Assembly: GCA_033782935.1 (NCBI GenBank)
Contig: JAWQEG010001435.1
Coordinates: 227,753 to 291,752, forward strand
From: Petrolisthes cinctipes
Lineage: Eukaryota > Arthropoda > Malacostraca > Decapoda > Porcellanidae
DNA length: 64,000 nt
Direction of reading: 5' to 3'
Below are positions 30,201 to 36,249 of the stretch, in pieces. The notes beneath the pieces were generated by a model. The model searched no databases, was not told where the DNA came from, and saw only the letters and a list, made by a program, of their open reading frames with translations. The translations under genes were made by a program, and so were the position numbers. Numbering within the stretch: the first letter of the stretch is position 1; each line of letters begins with the position of its first letter.

Positions 30201-33200
30201 ATGACTAGGTAATGGAAAATGATGCTTTCTTCAAGTATGTGTATAGTGAGATAAGTAAAGAACAATTCTTATTGGCTAACAATGAAATGGAGCTAGGAAG
30301 ATTGATTAATGGAAATTTTTGAAGACATGTGACCACCATTCTTTATTATGGCCAGCAATAACTTAAAGATTATCAACTCACCACTGAGACACATGGTTGG
30401 GTGAGAGTGGTGAAGGATGGCATTACGTCTAGTCTGCTCAGCCAAGGGGTCTGGTGTCACCACTCGGGTCAAGCTGCCCACAGACACTTCATCTGATAAA
30501 ACTTTATTACCTGCAAACAAGAGTACATGATACAGTACAAACTACCTATACTATGGTGTATCAAAACTAATCCCATCTACATTAATATCATTACAACATA
30601 ATATCAAGACATAAGATGTCCAGGGTCACTGACCACAGCCATACATTTACCCTACTCAGTCCGTAGTCACCACTTGCCCCGAAATTTTACAAACGTCTGG
30701 GTGTCACTGCCTACACTACAGTACCATGTCCAACACTCAATAGAACAGTATGGAGGTCAACCAACATATCAATATAACTGTACTAACATACAATACATAG
30801 TGTATTAACAATAAATGTACAGTATACTGTAAAGTATGCTACTGCAATTATCTTACGGTAGTGTAGTAACAAGGCAGGCAATGTGTTTATAATTTATGTT
30901 CTCGTCACAGGCAGGGTACTGGGAAGATTGAAATTGCCGCATGGATTTTTTTTTAACTTTTCCCGGATGGTTCGAGCGTATGTCCGGTAATCATACATAT
31001 TGTCGGACACCCAGACGTTGTCTGGCAAAAGGGGGTCGAGTGGACAGGATCAGACTTCATCACCCTTTTAAAAAGTCCTTATCAGCAATATAATTAATAT
31101 GAAACCTATTTCTTCAAAACCTGACACAACATAAATATTTGGCATATGCCTGACATTGTCGTGCCACCCCCAATGTTTGAAGCCACTTTCTGGAATCCCT
31201 CAATACAAGTTTCCATGCAAACACTCTTCCTAACTCAATACCTGCCAACATGAATCACCTACTTGCCACCATGAGTTGCTTAACCTACCCCCTTAACCTT
31301 CTCCATACTGGGTCAACCCTTTCAAATATAACCTTGTAAGTAGAATCAGAGTCAGCCTTGGGGAAGTGAGTCACATGCCCATATAACTGAAGCTAGCATT
31401 ATCGGATCAAGCTGGTAACAGGTGTCGAATCAGTCTCACAAAGAAATCTGATTGGACACTTGGTCGCCACAGAATAATCCCATGAATTTGTGCAAACACT
31501 TCATTCTAAAGGAGTAGAGGAGAGCTCTAATGGCACAATTGAACATCCAAGTCTCAGAGCCACATTGAAAAAATTGGAGCACTGATACCCTGTAAACCAT
31601 AATCTTTTGTCCTTTTACACAGACACCAATAATACCAATGATGCAGACTGATTAAGTCCATAACATATTAGGCCAGACCAAGGCATCATGCAACCTCCCC
31701 ATCAGAACCACCACTACTCTATCCTACATTGCTAAGATAGGTGAAGCTTTCCAAAAATTCATTTTTTACCACAAGTATTCATAGACTTGATATCATTAGT
31801 TTATTACTCAACAAGTTCCCCAAATCAAAAAGATATATTACCATACAGTTTCGGCAACAACTGTCACCCTTTTTTAGATGTTCTGGTAATAAAGAATGAC
31901 AGTATCACTAGTTTTACTGTATACAGGAAGCTCACCCATTGTGACTTATACTGTACATCCATATCTTCTTGTATCTCCATGACTCCACCAAACTCTCCAT
32001 CATCACCTCCATGTTTCTCAGAGTGTTCAGAACTTGTAGTCCCGCACATTTAGACCCGGAGTTGTCACACATTTAGAAAGTATTCTCAAGTTCAAAATAT
32101 CCAAGTTGGTTCATACAGAAACCATATTTTAGAGCTAGGTAATCTTATTTTGTTTCAAAGCCTCCACACCTTCACAAGAAGCCATATGTAGCAGTCCCAT
32201 GTTTCCAGTCTTGATGTTGTGAAATCAGTCAGTCACAATTTAGACGTAACTCTTACCTTTAAATACACCTCAATGATAAAGTCCAAGTTGGAATAAAAAA
32301 ATGACCATCCCATCATCAAGGCTGGAGTTTACCACATTTCATGTAACGATTGTAATCTTATTTATATAGGCGAAACAGGACATGATTTAAATACACGTAT
32401 AGAAAAACACAAATATGCCTGCAACTCATAATACATATAATGCACTGTTTGTCCACTCATATGACAACAACCATGTGATCAATTGGTCTGATTCCAAGTT
32501 AGATCCTATCGTGAGACATCTAGTGGAAAAATTCCTACCTACCCCAAAAATCAAACCCCTTGAGCTACACCTGGTCCTACCGTATCACCTCACCTCAGCT
32601 CCCCTGACCGCCCCAAGCCATTGTTTTGAACAAAAGACAGATTACAACTAATAACTCACCACCAAGGTCGAGAGCCAGATCAAGGAGGTGTAGAGTGCCA
32701 TGTGCCGTGCCCACCACCAGGATGCCACGCCAAGGCCTCAGCTCCAATACCAATGTACCTCCATCAACAGCCACCTCACCACCAGACACCATCACCACAC
32801 TCGTTACCTGACACACACATATATTTCATTAGATATTATACATGTAACTGGAGGGTACAAGATCAAAAGACAACCAAAGTTATGCACTTAATTAATTGAA
32901 TGCTAAAGTCTGTGTAATAATCTTCATATAACGGAGTTTCAAATTCATTATACAGAGTTTACATCCTCGTCAGTGAGAAAGAGAATTATTGGATTTCTAC
33001 TCATTGAATTGAAAAGCTTATATGTTTCTGTAGTTTTGATGAAGTATTTACCAACTTCAATATTCATATGTGAATTCAAGCATGGTATAAAAAACCTATG
33101 ACTAACACTTATTAACAACATTTTGTGACACATGCAAACCATATTATTGGATACAAGCAAAATTTGGTTGAAGCCCAGGGCACCTGTACTGACTTTCTAA

Positions 33201-36169
33201 GCCAACAGTCTCCACCTCAAACCATTTAAATGCCAGCTCCCTGTGATAAATGGAGAGAAAGAATAATGAGATACACCTCTCCCTCACTCTCTCATTCCTC
33301 CTCTTCTCCACCCACCACATTGGGCTACTGGGATTTGAAATATGTGAGGTGAGAGTGGTGCAGGTAAAGGCATGTTGCAGTGTTATCAAGGTTATGGAGT
33401 TCATAAAAAAAATTTTATCATCCAATTCCACAAAATGCAAAAGAATGATTGACTCTGACTAAACTACATATTACCTTTGTGGTGAACTGACATAATGGTG
33501 TAAGTACAGTTGTTCAAACATACTCGTGACACTTGTATAATATTGAAACAATGCTTGGTAGTAAATATTCTATCAGTTCTCCATGGTGGTCAGGCATCCA
33601 ATACTTTATTTGAATGATGTACTTTTGCAGGCGAAAGTTTTTTTTCCACATAAGGGTGACTTTAGTAAACATAAGAGTGAAGTTGGAATTATAAAAAAAA
33701 ATTTTTTACAAAAGCCATCTAGAACCAATAATTTTCATTAGTTGGGGACTGTTTGTAGTCTAATGTCCAAAATCAAGCTCTTTAAATATACAGTAAAGCA
33801 TTGATGAAAACTGAAAATGACATTATTACAGGTGGCTGAGGCACTAAGCAACCATGAGCAATTGCAATCTTAAGTGGTTAAATAAATACTATAATAGCAA
33901 GTTATCCCACCTGGAAGTGGGAACCAAACACTAAGTTAAGCCAATTATTGTCACTCAGGCCTCACCCCCACTGGCCTTGGGTTCTATTCTCGGGTTGGGT
34001 AACTTGCTTAAGGGGAAATTCTCTTGTTGGTAATTGGAAGGCTAATGATTTCTCCCAATTTTAGCAGGAAACAGATCCCCCATTAAAGTAGCATTAGGGT
34101 CGTCTATTTCCTGGCATAGTTTGGAGGAATCAGAGACCTTTCAATTCACCAAAAAGAGAATGTCCCCTTAAACAGCAACAGGACTGTGGTCTTACCTTGT
34201 GTGTGAAGTGGAAGGCTCGTGTGAGTCTGGATGAGTAAAGTGAGAGGAGAGCAACCAGACCCTGAGGCTTGGCATCATCACCAAGGTCTACCCCAACTAC
34301 CACATGGGACACTGATCCCTGGCCAACACCACAAACACTCGTTACCTGTAATGCGTCAGCATGTGTCAAGACCAATATACTCATTACCAATAACTTCTTG
34401 TAAATTTAAAGGGCTACTATAATATGTACTTTTGGTACATTAGAGCACCTTGACTCCTCCTGTTGTCTGGAATAGTTCGGAAGAATCAGTTGCTCAATAT
34501 TTACCAACAGTAATCTCTCAATTATCCGGCATATAGCAGCCGAGACCGCGTCGGATAATGTCGAAAGACGGATAATGCATCACTACCCCCCCCCCCCCCG
34601 CCCGCTTGTAGCTCCTTCCGGCTCGCACAATGCTAATAACATTAAGGGGAGCCTCCACTCTCACCCCCATCTGCGCTCCTGTTAATTTTAGAAGCAAAAA
34701 CTCTTTGCCATCGTAATCCTCGTTGGTTTTTACATATACAGTACTGACCAATTTTCATTGCAATCAAGCAACAAATAATATTTTTCTCAAAATTTTTGTG
34801 TGTGTGTGTGTGTGTTTAAGTACCCCTGTATATGTGTGTGTGTAAGTATCCTTGTATTCGGCCTGACCTGACCTTGGGTGAGGCGAGGTGAGGTGACAGA
34901 CACTTCTTACTAGTTGTACTTCTTATTAGTTGATAAATCTACTATATCTACAATAATGATTGGCATTTTTACTGTGGTCAATGCCAGATTATAATATCAT
35001 TCACCACAACCTAAGCCTGGATGGAAATCATTTATGAATTATACACTCATCCATCGATTCAATGGACCCCCATTTAACGGATTTTGGATTTAACGGACAC
35101 TTTTTGCTACCGGACTATCGTTACAAATCGGACAGAAGGTCCGTTACTTAAAAATTTTGTCCGCACTAGATGGCAGTGTGGCGTTCCCACCTAACACGCA
35201 AGTACCCTGTCCAGAACACGGTCAGGCGTTCAAAGGCTCACGGCGTCAGTGACGGTCAGTTGTTCAGTCAGTCAGTTGATATTTATTTTTTTTAATATTT
35301 AATACAAACGCAGAAAATGCGTGTGTCCTGTACGAGTAAAAACTCGAGTGAACAACCTCTCAATGGACATTGTCCTTACTTCTAACATGAGTTTAGAATT
35401 ACTGTACTGTATTTTGTATGTATAGTACAGTATTACTTCCAATTTATCCCCTAGATCACCTTAATTGAGGGTCGAGTGTATACTGTTTAACACAATAATA
35501 TACCTCTTTATACTGGTCAAAGCACTTTAAAGATATTGTATCAAGTATAATTAACAAATGAAAAGAAGATGATGAAATATCCCCAAACACTATGGATCTA
35601 CTGTAACAAAGAGATGTTATTATTCTCATTCAACTCTATACCTGGAAAATTACTGTACAGTCTCTATGGAAATATGAGGACTGTACAATAAAATTATTCT
35701 GGTAAACTGCAGGCAAATCATTTTCCAACCTGTGTTGACAAACAAACTATTGTGCTATAGTTCAAATGACTTGGAGACAACTGATTCCTCCAATCTTTGG
35801 CAGTTTGGAGATCTCAGAAGCCACTTATTTACCATCATCTTCCTGTCTTGAGTGTGATGACATATAAAGTACCGTACTGTCTCCAACACTGACCTTGGCA
35901 GCAGAGTTGTGTAGTATCACCCCAAAGGTCCAGGCAGCTTTTCTAGACCCTGTACTGGTCTCTATAATCTCCACTGTTGGCCCCACAGCTCTCCAGGCCA
36001 GCTGACCATCACCAACAAACCCACCCACGATGGTAGACTGACTGGAGAGAGGTTGTACATCTCCTGTGAGTTCCTCTGGGTTAGTGGCTGGCTCAATCTC
36101 AGGTAATATGGGAGGCAGTGGAGTGTGACGCACTGCTCTGGCCTCTTGGATTACACTTACACCAGCCAT
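1..36169 (-). CDS. AHCTF1: ELYS nucleoporin (AT-hook-containing transcription factor 1), multi-exon, C-terminus off the left edge
   Basis: ELYS binds chromatin and recruits the Nup107-160 complex to start nuclear pore assembly after mitosis. It acts at the nuclear envelope and kinetochores. Identity comes from conserved blocks remembered from vertebrate ELYS, in collinear order over 24 exons: QEPENDPKN (exon 6), FDINQWYQAQMP (exons 8-9), LMIDGL and MYPPPSLHALL (exon 14), AFWLLDHKDF (exon 15), DIRLHLTLLLANG (exon 17), LVYYLQRA (exon 18) and TPQSILK (exon 22). Residues 1 to about 550 match the beta-propeller and about 600-1100 the helical ELYS domain. From about 1100 the chain is Ser/Pro/Lys-rich and then acidic. 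Visible length is about 1,430 residues against roughly 2,270 in the human protein, so the AT-hook region lies beyond position 1. Exon phases close at all junctions except exon 5/6. Introns are short to medium and full of transposon debris. No promoter or 5' UTR exon was found; a splice acceptor 9 bases upstream of the ATG implies at least one. Confidence 0.96.
707..1249. mobile_element. pogo-like MITE with TA target duplication
   Basis: The ends are inverted repeats: CAGTAAAAGTCCCTTAATCC at the left, and the same 20 bases reverse complemented at the right (1230-1249). TA flanks both sides (705-706 and 1250-1251). The 543-base interior carries no coding sequence. It lies in ELYS intron 23. Confidence 0.9.
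1750..1846 (-). CDS. AHCTF1: ELYS coding exon 23
   Basis: Phase 0 enters and phase 1 leaves; the donor is GTAAGT and the acceptor GCCTACAG. It encodes VRQMVQRPISPSAASDA and FPKLSAKKANV, corresponding to the Ser/Pro-rich region after TPQSILR. Confidence 0.8.
2320..2449 (-). CDS. AHCTF1: ELYS coding exon 22 (TPQSILK motif)
   Basis: Phase 2 enters and phase 0 leaves; the donor is GTGAGA. It ends DTPQSILK, equal to the TPQSILR motif of vertebrate ELYS, preceded by a basic KVKHKRKP cluster. This confirms that the gene continues well into its C-terminal half. Confidence 0.88.
3957..4199 (-). CDS. AHCTF1: ELYS coding exon 21
   Basis: Phase 2 at both ends; the donor is GTGAGT. It encodes a disordered stretch with a Gly/Glu run (GGGEEEEEK) followed by LLFSPIPSKRGRFSESSLL and ends VQRKYSNLQGPGDVNL. 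The SPIPSKR motif resembles a phosphorylatable linker. Support is phase continuity plus open frame. Confidence 0.8.
4310..4425 (+). pseudogene. Possible Harbinger transposase N-terminal fragment
   Basis: The plus strand encodes MDEDVLLLAAILLVIKTGC from the ATG at 4350, then a stop. The motif resembles the N-terminus of arthropod Harbinger nucleases, which start with Met-Asp and a Leu/Ala-rich stretch. No partner sequence or clear terminal repeats were found nearby, so this may be chance. Confidence 0.3.
5486..5630 (-). mobile_element. SINE-like repeat with AAC tail, copy 1
   Basis: The minus strand reads gccaggcatatagggccagc, ttgttttttcactgcaacca, ggggcaggaggccattctcc, ctgggagaacattaacaaca. 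Copies 2 and 3 are at 20067-20200 and 21130-21290 on the plus strand. Confidence 0.75.
6140..6423 (-). CDS. AHCTF1: ELYS coding exon 20
   Basis: Phase 0 enters and phase 2 leaves; the donor is GTGAGT. The sequence is Ser/Thr/Pro/Gln/Arg-rich and probably disordered, containing YVKPQPLSAQIRL and PFTPFRTVAQRR. Homology to the vertebrate linker is weak. Phase agreement with both neighbours and the long open frame support it. Confidence 0.82.
6523..7290 (+). pseudogene. RTE-type non-LTR retrotransposon relic, C-terminal RT region
   Basis: Translation gives ESEFKYLGTVLCKHGSMEGE, then after an in-frame stop LPTLTNALETWTWSRAHQSR, VEMSYLRGACC, VERVKHNTLRLFGHVERMQ and, after a frameshift, GRPPVRWENRVEEYIRER. 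These are the usual C-terminal motifs of RTE-like polymerases (KYLG, ETW, RWFGHVERM, GRP-W). The 3' end is the segment ending near cagagctatatatagatagat. The relic lies in ELYS intron 20. Confidence 0.8.
7640..8190 (+). pseudogene. Degraded RTE-type relic, second copy
   Basis: The stretch follows the same plan as the copy at 6523-7290: gagtggtcaaaatggttaag (VVKMVKCNTL) corresponds to VERVKHNTLRLFGHV. The later GARGTSTIRQVKMERFMRQG corresponds to GRPPVRW. It has many frame breaks. Confidence 0.55.
8637..8766 (-). CDS. AHCTF1: ELYS coding exon 19
   Basis: Phase 2 enters and phase 0 leaves; the donor is GTAAAG. It continues KYDEAATLQDNQYGSCM, in place of vertebrate NYVPALKLNQTLKINVM, and ends with the GARSALVHGYLTHLPDVASK helix at the end of the structured domain. 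Confidence 0.88.
8915..9240 (-). pseudogene. RTE-type relic, third copy (3' end)
   Basis: On the minus strand VENVKHNKLRWFGYVERMQ, GPGVRGRPPVRWENRVEEY and GRGGFGQVRRECWI are a close match to the copy at 6523-7290. The common 3' end includes the gaggcgtcagagct segment. It is 5'-truncated and lies in ELYS intron 18. Confidence 0.8.
10431..10575 (-). CDS. AHCTF1: ELYS coding exon 18
   Basis: Phase 1 enters and phase 2 leaves; the donor is GTGAGT. CEQLGKLESIIHLPL, SALVSYLHTSAS and DYLLVYYLQRA match the vertebrate blocks CQEMGLMEDLLKLPF, CLVKFLQSSAS and EFLLVHHLQRA. Confidence 0.94.
11645..11775. repeat. AACCC/AACTC-type satellite-like stretch
   Basis: cctaacccaacccaacccaa and cccaacccaacaactcaact repeats, in ELYS intron 17. 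Similar cctaacctaacc and accaaacc runs lie at 38,260-38,390 and 42,315-42,345. Confidence 0.75.
12410..12593 (-). CDS. AHCTF1: ELYS coding exon 17
   Basis: Phase 0 enters and phase 1 leaves. GESGRALRYAQLRQPPM and DIRLHLTLLLANGLIREAFHF match vertebrate GEHRQALRYIQTMKP and [21 protein letters not shown]. The donor is GTTTGT. The frame stays open past it, but the next homologous residues are in exon 18, which fixes the end here. Confidence 0.93.
13690..13782 (-). CDS. AHCTF1: ELYS coding exon 16
   Basis: This is a 31-codon, phase-0 micro-exon with donor GTGGGA. It encodes EALNVLLDPLVNT then LSPWQHRRIMKAFLYQ, matching vertebrate SGLDLLFHPATAKPLSWQH and KIIQAFMSQ. The short size makes it easy to miss. 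Confidence 0.92.
13793..13905. repeat. 33-34-base minisatellite, four units
   Basis: Unit: acttccttacaaatatcata-acatc, in ELYS intron 15, next to exon 16. Confidence 0.8.
14040..14295. repeat. Degenerate G-rich minisatellite
   Basis: Variants of ggtaaggggttggcaggttg occur about ten times in ELYS intron 15. Confidence 0.75.
14461..14608. mobile_element. TTAA-type hairpin MITE
   Basis: The left arm has ggggcgattctcttggtgaa, ttggaagttctctgattcct and ccaaactatgccaggaaaca. The right arm mirrors it as gtttcatggcatagtttgga and aattcacaagagagtttccc. TTAA follows at 14609-14612; the left TTAA is lost. Confidence 0.8.
14613..14995. mobile_element. Second hairpin MITE copy split by a 250-base insertion
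   Basis: The left arm (acaattcctccaaactatgc, from about 14,618) and the right arm (ctgtttcatggcatagtttg, about 14,929-14,990) belong to one hairpin. The loop sequence tactaaaaggg occurs on both sides of the insert (about 14,664 and 14,914). The insert shares ctgtcgggccttgctatgga with a segment at 42,650-42,700. Confidence 0.7.
15010..15121 (-). CDS. AHCTF1: ELYS coding exon 15
   Basis: Phase 2 enters and phase 0 leaves. The exon encodes SLIKLTQAFWLLDHKDFQ, matching vertebrate GQVKLIQGFWLIDHNDYE. The donor GTGCAG is weak, but the reading frame and homology fix it. The open stretch is too short to stand out without homology. Confidence 0.9.
15470..15830 (+). pseudogene. RTE-type relic fragment
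   Basis: The plus strand gives RLVESFAEI then LLLKVNVGKTRI, resembling the LVxxFxxVCxRxxLKVNVGKSKVM block after the FADD motif. Stops and frameshifts are frequent. It lies in ELYS intron 14. Confidence 0.5.
15901..16176 (-). CDS. AHCTF1: ELYS coding exon 14
   Basis: Phase 2 at both ends; the donor is GTGAGT. This is the most diagnostic exon. EILMIDGLLEE, DMYPPPSLHALLSIFLL and IVQYLFLDL match vertebrate CLMIDGL, GKYPPASLHAVLDMYLL and ITIYLLLDI. A Gly/Ser-rich insert lies between the first two blocks. Confidence 0.95.
16449..16880 (+). mobile_element. tRNA-headed SINE with RTE-like tail
   Basis: The head gtgtcccgtggcacagtggt resembles a tRNA A box region. The 3' part has ggaagggcatccagctgtaa, gtggaccttttccatgctgg and gtggcaacccttaatgggag, the tail shared by RTE-type elements and SINEs mobilised by them in many animals. 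It lies in ELYS intron 13. Confidence 0.65.
17423..17603 (-). CDS. AHCTF1: ELYS coding exon 13
   Basis: Phase 1 enters and phase 2 leaves; the donor is GTTAGT. The segment HLTAVLWFYHCGLLSSG matches vertebrate YAQVVLWFSHSGLLPEG. The acceptor is ATCCACAG. Confidence 0.92.
18470..18845. other. GC-rich island in ELYS intron 12, origin unknown
   Basis: This stretch is clearly GC-richer than the surrounding intron and all three plus frames stay open over more than 200 bases. One starts MSQNASAVFVGPPRGRG. The motif ttcgtggcgcaccacgaact is nearly palindromic. I recognise no family. It may be a young insertion, a fragment of a GC-rich repeat or foreign DNA. Confidence 0.4.
19132..19278 (-). CDS. AHCTF1: ELYS coding exon 12
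   Basis: Phase 1 at both ends; the donor is GTTAGT. It continues LC-LPLFDPECGVVSSDNI, corresponding to the human LCVPLFDGSCHFMDPQTI helix pair. Confidence 0.9.
19335..19496. mobile_element. TTAA-type hairpin MITE
   Basis: It contains tggcaaattggaaggtactg, attcctcctaactatgagag and mirrored tcatggtataatttggagga, atctcttccaattcaccaac. It sits in ELYS intron 11, just upstream of exon 12. Confidence 0.7.
19650..19830 (-). CDS. AHCTF1: ELYS coding exon 11
   Basis: Phase 0 enters and phase 1 leaves; the donor is GTAAGT. The segment SLLDWAWSRVTAIKNTNDTLC matches vertebrate [21 protein letters not shown], within the ELYS helical domain. Confidence 0.9.
20067..20200 (+). mobile_element. SINE-like repeat with AAC tail, copy 2
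   Basis: It contains gtagcccaggcatatagggc, ttgttttttcactgcgacca and ggaggccattctgcactggg, ending gagaacatcaacaaca. Confidence 0.75.
20820..21290 (+). mobile_element. SINE-like repeat with AAC tail, copy 3 (longest)
   Basis: It includes a 5' body not present in the other copies (gatttgacgagatctgccca, a T tract, gcacatgggggtgcatttcc) and the common 3' part ending gagaacatcaacaacaacaa. The 5' limit is uncertain. Confidence 0.65.
21472..21659 (-). CDS. AHCTF1: ELYS coding exon 10
   Basis: Phase 1 enters and phase 0 leaves; the donor is GTCAGT. The segment AYARCVFAGLLLTDSVSRS matches vertebrate GYNRCLVAGLLSPR. This begins the helical part of the protein. Confidence 0.9.
22780..22985 (+). pseudogene. 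Non-LTR retrotransposon 3' fragment
   Basis: The plus strand encodes GRERPKMKWRDGIMMCIEQ, and after a stop ALVKDRAFWKQFVYDNP. This resembles the GRPxxRWxDxI and DRxxWRxxV end of non-LTR polymerases. It is a short fragment in ELYS intron 9. Confidence 0.5.
23013..23217 (-). CDS. AHCTF1: ELYS coding exon 9
   Basis: Phase 0 enters and phase 1 leaves; the donor is GTGAGT. The exon begins AQMPPNLK, which continues the WYHAQMPDSL motif of vertebrate ELYS directly across the splice. It ends at the linker between propeller and helical domain. Confidence 0.92.
23590..23940 (+). mobile_element. SINE 3' half, same family as 61476-62050
   Basis: tgtctctcttactatttttc, gatcacccgattgggtagca, cgcggcttcagtcaaccaga and acagtctggggaactacaac-aataac match the other copy in the same order. 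It lies just downstream of ELYS exon 9 in genome order, inside intron 8. Confidence 0.75.
23954..24072 (-). CDS. AHCTF1: ELYS coding exon 8
   Basis: Phase 1 enters and phase 0 leaves; the donor is GTAAGA. The exon encodes NYYLAVFDINQWYQ, nearly identical to the vertebrate VYLGLFDINRWYH strand at the end of the ELYS propeller. Confidence 0.94.
24840..25350 (+). pseudogene. Non-LTR reverse transcriptase relic, N-terminal RT region
   Basis: KREDGVIEAGSSAVEGVWKW followed by VIGRLKVGNAHGVDG resembles the connector-to-RT block with GKAPGVDGI of RTE-like elements. Several in-frame stops are present. It lies in ELYS intron 7, not far from a second RT relic on the other strand. Confidence 0.55.
25447..25743 (-). 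CDS. AHCTF1: ELYS coding exon 7, with polyalanine tract
   Basis: This 297-base exon is phase 1 at both ends, with donor GTAAGT. It reads through KVWIEGHGLWYQGLTSISP, equivalent to the ILYEGLEYCEERY region of human ELYS. It then enters a low-complexity loop with a run of ten alanines encoded mainly by GCT/GCC repeats (about 25,483-25,512). Confidence 0.9.
25900..26451 (-). pseudogene. RTE-type reverse transcriptase relic, central RT domain
   Basis: The minus strand has CVYGRMVERVQEKSKELVSD, then QGGYYGGMADEM, LVRQLMVKAHEKDCNLIVAF and GLGKAYDRVDKNSLWKVM. These correspond to EQGGFR, VRQL and FMDLEKAYDRVDREALW. After a frame break, VEVRQGYVMSPWF corresponds to VGLRQGCVMSPWLF. The GG inserts and missing acidic residue make it inactive. 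Confidence 0.8.
26530..26815 (+). pseudogene. Possible non-LTR RNase H/C-terminal fragment
   Basis: The plus frame contains ILHTIKHIMEDCTTQNHTCQ, SIRTLWETLDQAMAFLTDYG. This recalls the HILLxCPxYxxxR...LWxxL...FL tail of jockey-type polyproteins. The 3' part overlaps the ELYS exon 6 end in antisense. The assignment is tentative. Confidence 0.35.
26776..26894 (-). CDS. AHCTF1: ELYS coding exon 6 (5' boundary uncertain)
   Basis: This exon contains the diagnostic ELYS signature QEPENDPKNFVYLWLCRS. The donor is a strong GTGAGA and leaves phase 1. The acceptor may be CTACCAG (26894), the CAG nine bases later (26885), or GAAG (26874), depending on which exon 5 donor is used. Confidence 0.85.
27037..28013. 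mobile_element. pogo-like element related to the one at 707, with TA duplication
   Basis: The left end reads CAGTAAAAGTCCTGTAATCC and the right end, reverse complemented, CAGTAAAAGTCCGTTAATCC. TA flanks both. The interior includes a second, nested end (CAGTAAACCCTCGCTATCTT after TA, at about 27,166) and no intact ORF. It lies in ELYS intron 5. Confidence 0.85.
28500..29130 (-). pseudogene. pogo/Tigger-type transposase C-terminal relic
   Basis: On the minus strand the sequence GFKEVDESNIQELLDCHEAP, then (frameshift) QLEEQVHDEDEEEIEVEP, GFIEIMLEQDPNPARNG, SWEIYE*KKK and TISSFFKPV is the C-terminal tail of Tigger transposases. The usual order is DVQELLxSH, EEL, LxLFEEQDPN, YREIYEEKK and TTLDxFFKP. 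A probable terminal sequence, cagGTGTCCCTCTATTTACG after TA, lies at about 28,157. Confidence 0.75.
29455..29512. mobile_element. Half copy of the same Tc1-like MITE
   Basis: ttcattgtaagggtggttcc then aatacttttactgccaactg-TA is the right half of the family seen at 39565 and 52074. Confidence 0.55.
29599..29815 (-). CDS. AHCTF1: ELYS coding exon 5 (3' boundary uncertain)
   Basis: The acceptor is GATTGCAG and phase 1 enters. The exon encodes LASLVVGYSFGAFQIINL, matching the ELYS block NQLAVGFSDGYLALWNM. Two donors are possible. GTACAC after 29599 (phase 2) pairs with an exon 6 start at 26894 or 26885. GTGATT after 29609 (phase 1) pairs with an exon 6 start at 26874. Neither donor is strong. 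Confidence 0.8.
30382..30510 (-). CDS. AHCTF1: ELYS coding exon 4
   Basis: This 129-base exon is phase 1 in and 1 out, with donor GTGAGT. It encodes a segment ending HHSHPTMCLSG, just before the propeller strands of exon 5. Confidence 0.88.
31250..31770 (-). pseudogene. Non-LTR reverse transcriptase relic (GGSDGEV type)
   Basis: Minus-strand blocks FTYLSNVG, SSGGSDGEVARCLGLA, LCKRTKDYGLQGISAPIF and FVRLIRHLLPA, with NASFSYMGM*LTSP, match a widespread animal RT family. Its normal sequences are FTYLGSVI, SDGGSDGEVxRRLGLA, LCKRTKVRVFRxLVLPVL and LYGHVARFP. Many stops show it is old. Confidence 0.7.
31780..32620 (+). pseudogene. Penelope-like element relic with GIY-YIG domain
   Basis: The first block NNCHPFLDVLVIKND, with TVYRKLTHCDLY, is the thumb/C-terminal RT region of Penelope-like elements. 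At about 32,318-32,430 comes KAGVYHISCNDCNLIYIGET, then RIEKHKYACN, a GIY-YIG endonuclease with the VYxIxC and YIGET signatures. It continues in another frame as NALFVHSYDNNHVINWS. Frames change between blocks. It ends close to ELYS exon 3. Confidence 0.8.
32660..32807 (-). CDS. AHCTF1: ELYS coding exon 3
   Basis: The exon is phase 0 in and 1 out, with donor GTGAGT, and encodes about residues 143-192. RGILVVGTAHGTLHLLDL is a typical WD-like strand and matches the ELYS VTDVGQILLVDL block. A Penelope-like relic ends only a few tens of bases downstream, inside the intron. Confidence 0.9.
34012..34167. mobile_element. TTAA-flanked hairpin MITE, best preserved copy
   Basis: TTAA at 34008-34011 and 34168-34171 flanks this 156-base element, with GGGGA at the left and TCCCC at the right. 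The arms contain ggaaat-tctcttgttggt, aattggaagg and gatttctccc at the left. The right mirrors them as tttggaggaatcagagacct, ttcaattcacc and agagaatgtcccc. TTAA duplication is typical of piggyBac-like elements; the assignment is inference. Confidence 0.85.
34196..34345 (-). CDS. AHCTF1: ELYS coding exon 2
   Basis: This 150-base exon is phase 0 at both ends and encodes residues 93-142. The acceptor is ATTACAG and the donor GTAAGA. The segment around LVALLSLYSSRLTRAFHF fits the propeller strand that precedes the RVTAIEP block in vertebrates. Confidence 0.9.
35050..35482. mobile_element. Probable pogo-like MITE
   Basis: The left part reads caatggacccccatttaacg, with gatttaacggaca, and the right end reverse complemented reads cagtatacactcgaccctca. 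These resemble CAGT...CGACCCCCNTTTAAC ends of Tigger-like MITEs, but the left terminus has decayed. Another end of this type, cagtaatctctcaattatcc, occurs at about 34,507. Confidence 0.45.
35894..36169 (-). CDS. AHCTF1: ELYS coding exon 1 (start codon)
   Basis: The exon encodes residues 1-92, from MAGVSV to HNSAAK, with donor GTCAGT and phase 0 out. The block VGPTVEIIETSTGSRKA corresponds to the first propeller strands of ELYS. Nine bases separate the ATG from a good acceptor (TTTTTCCAG), so translation begins just inside the second or a later transcribed exon. Confidence 0.9.
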
Positions 36170-36249
36170 TTTATTCAGCTGGAAAAATAAAAATAAAGTA
36201 AATAACTATCTACACATTACTGAAAACTTTACAAAGTAAATAGTCAAAC

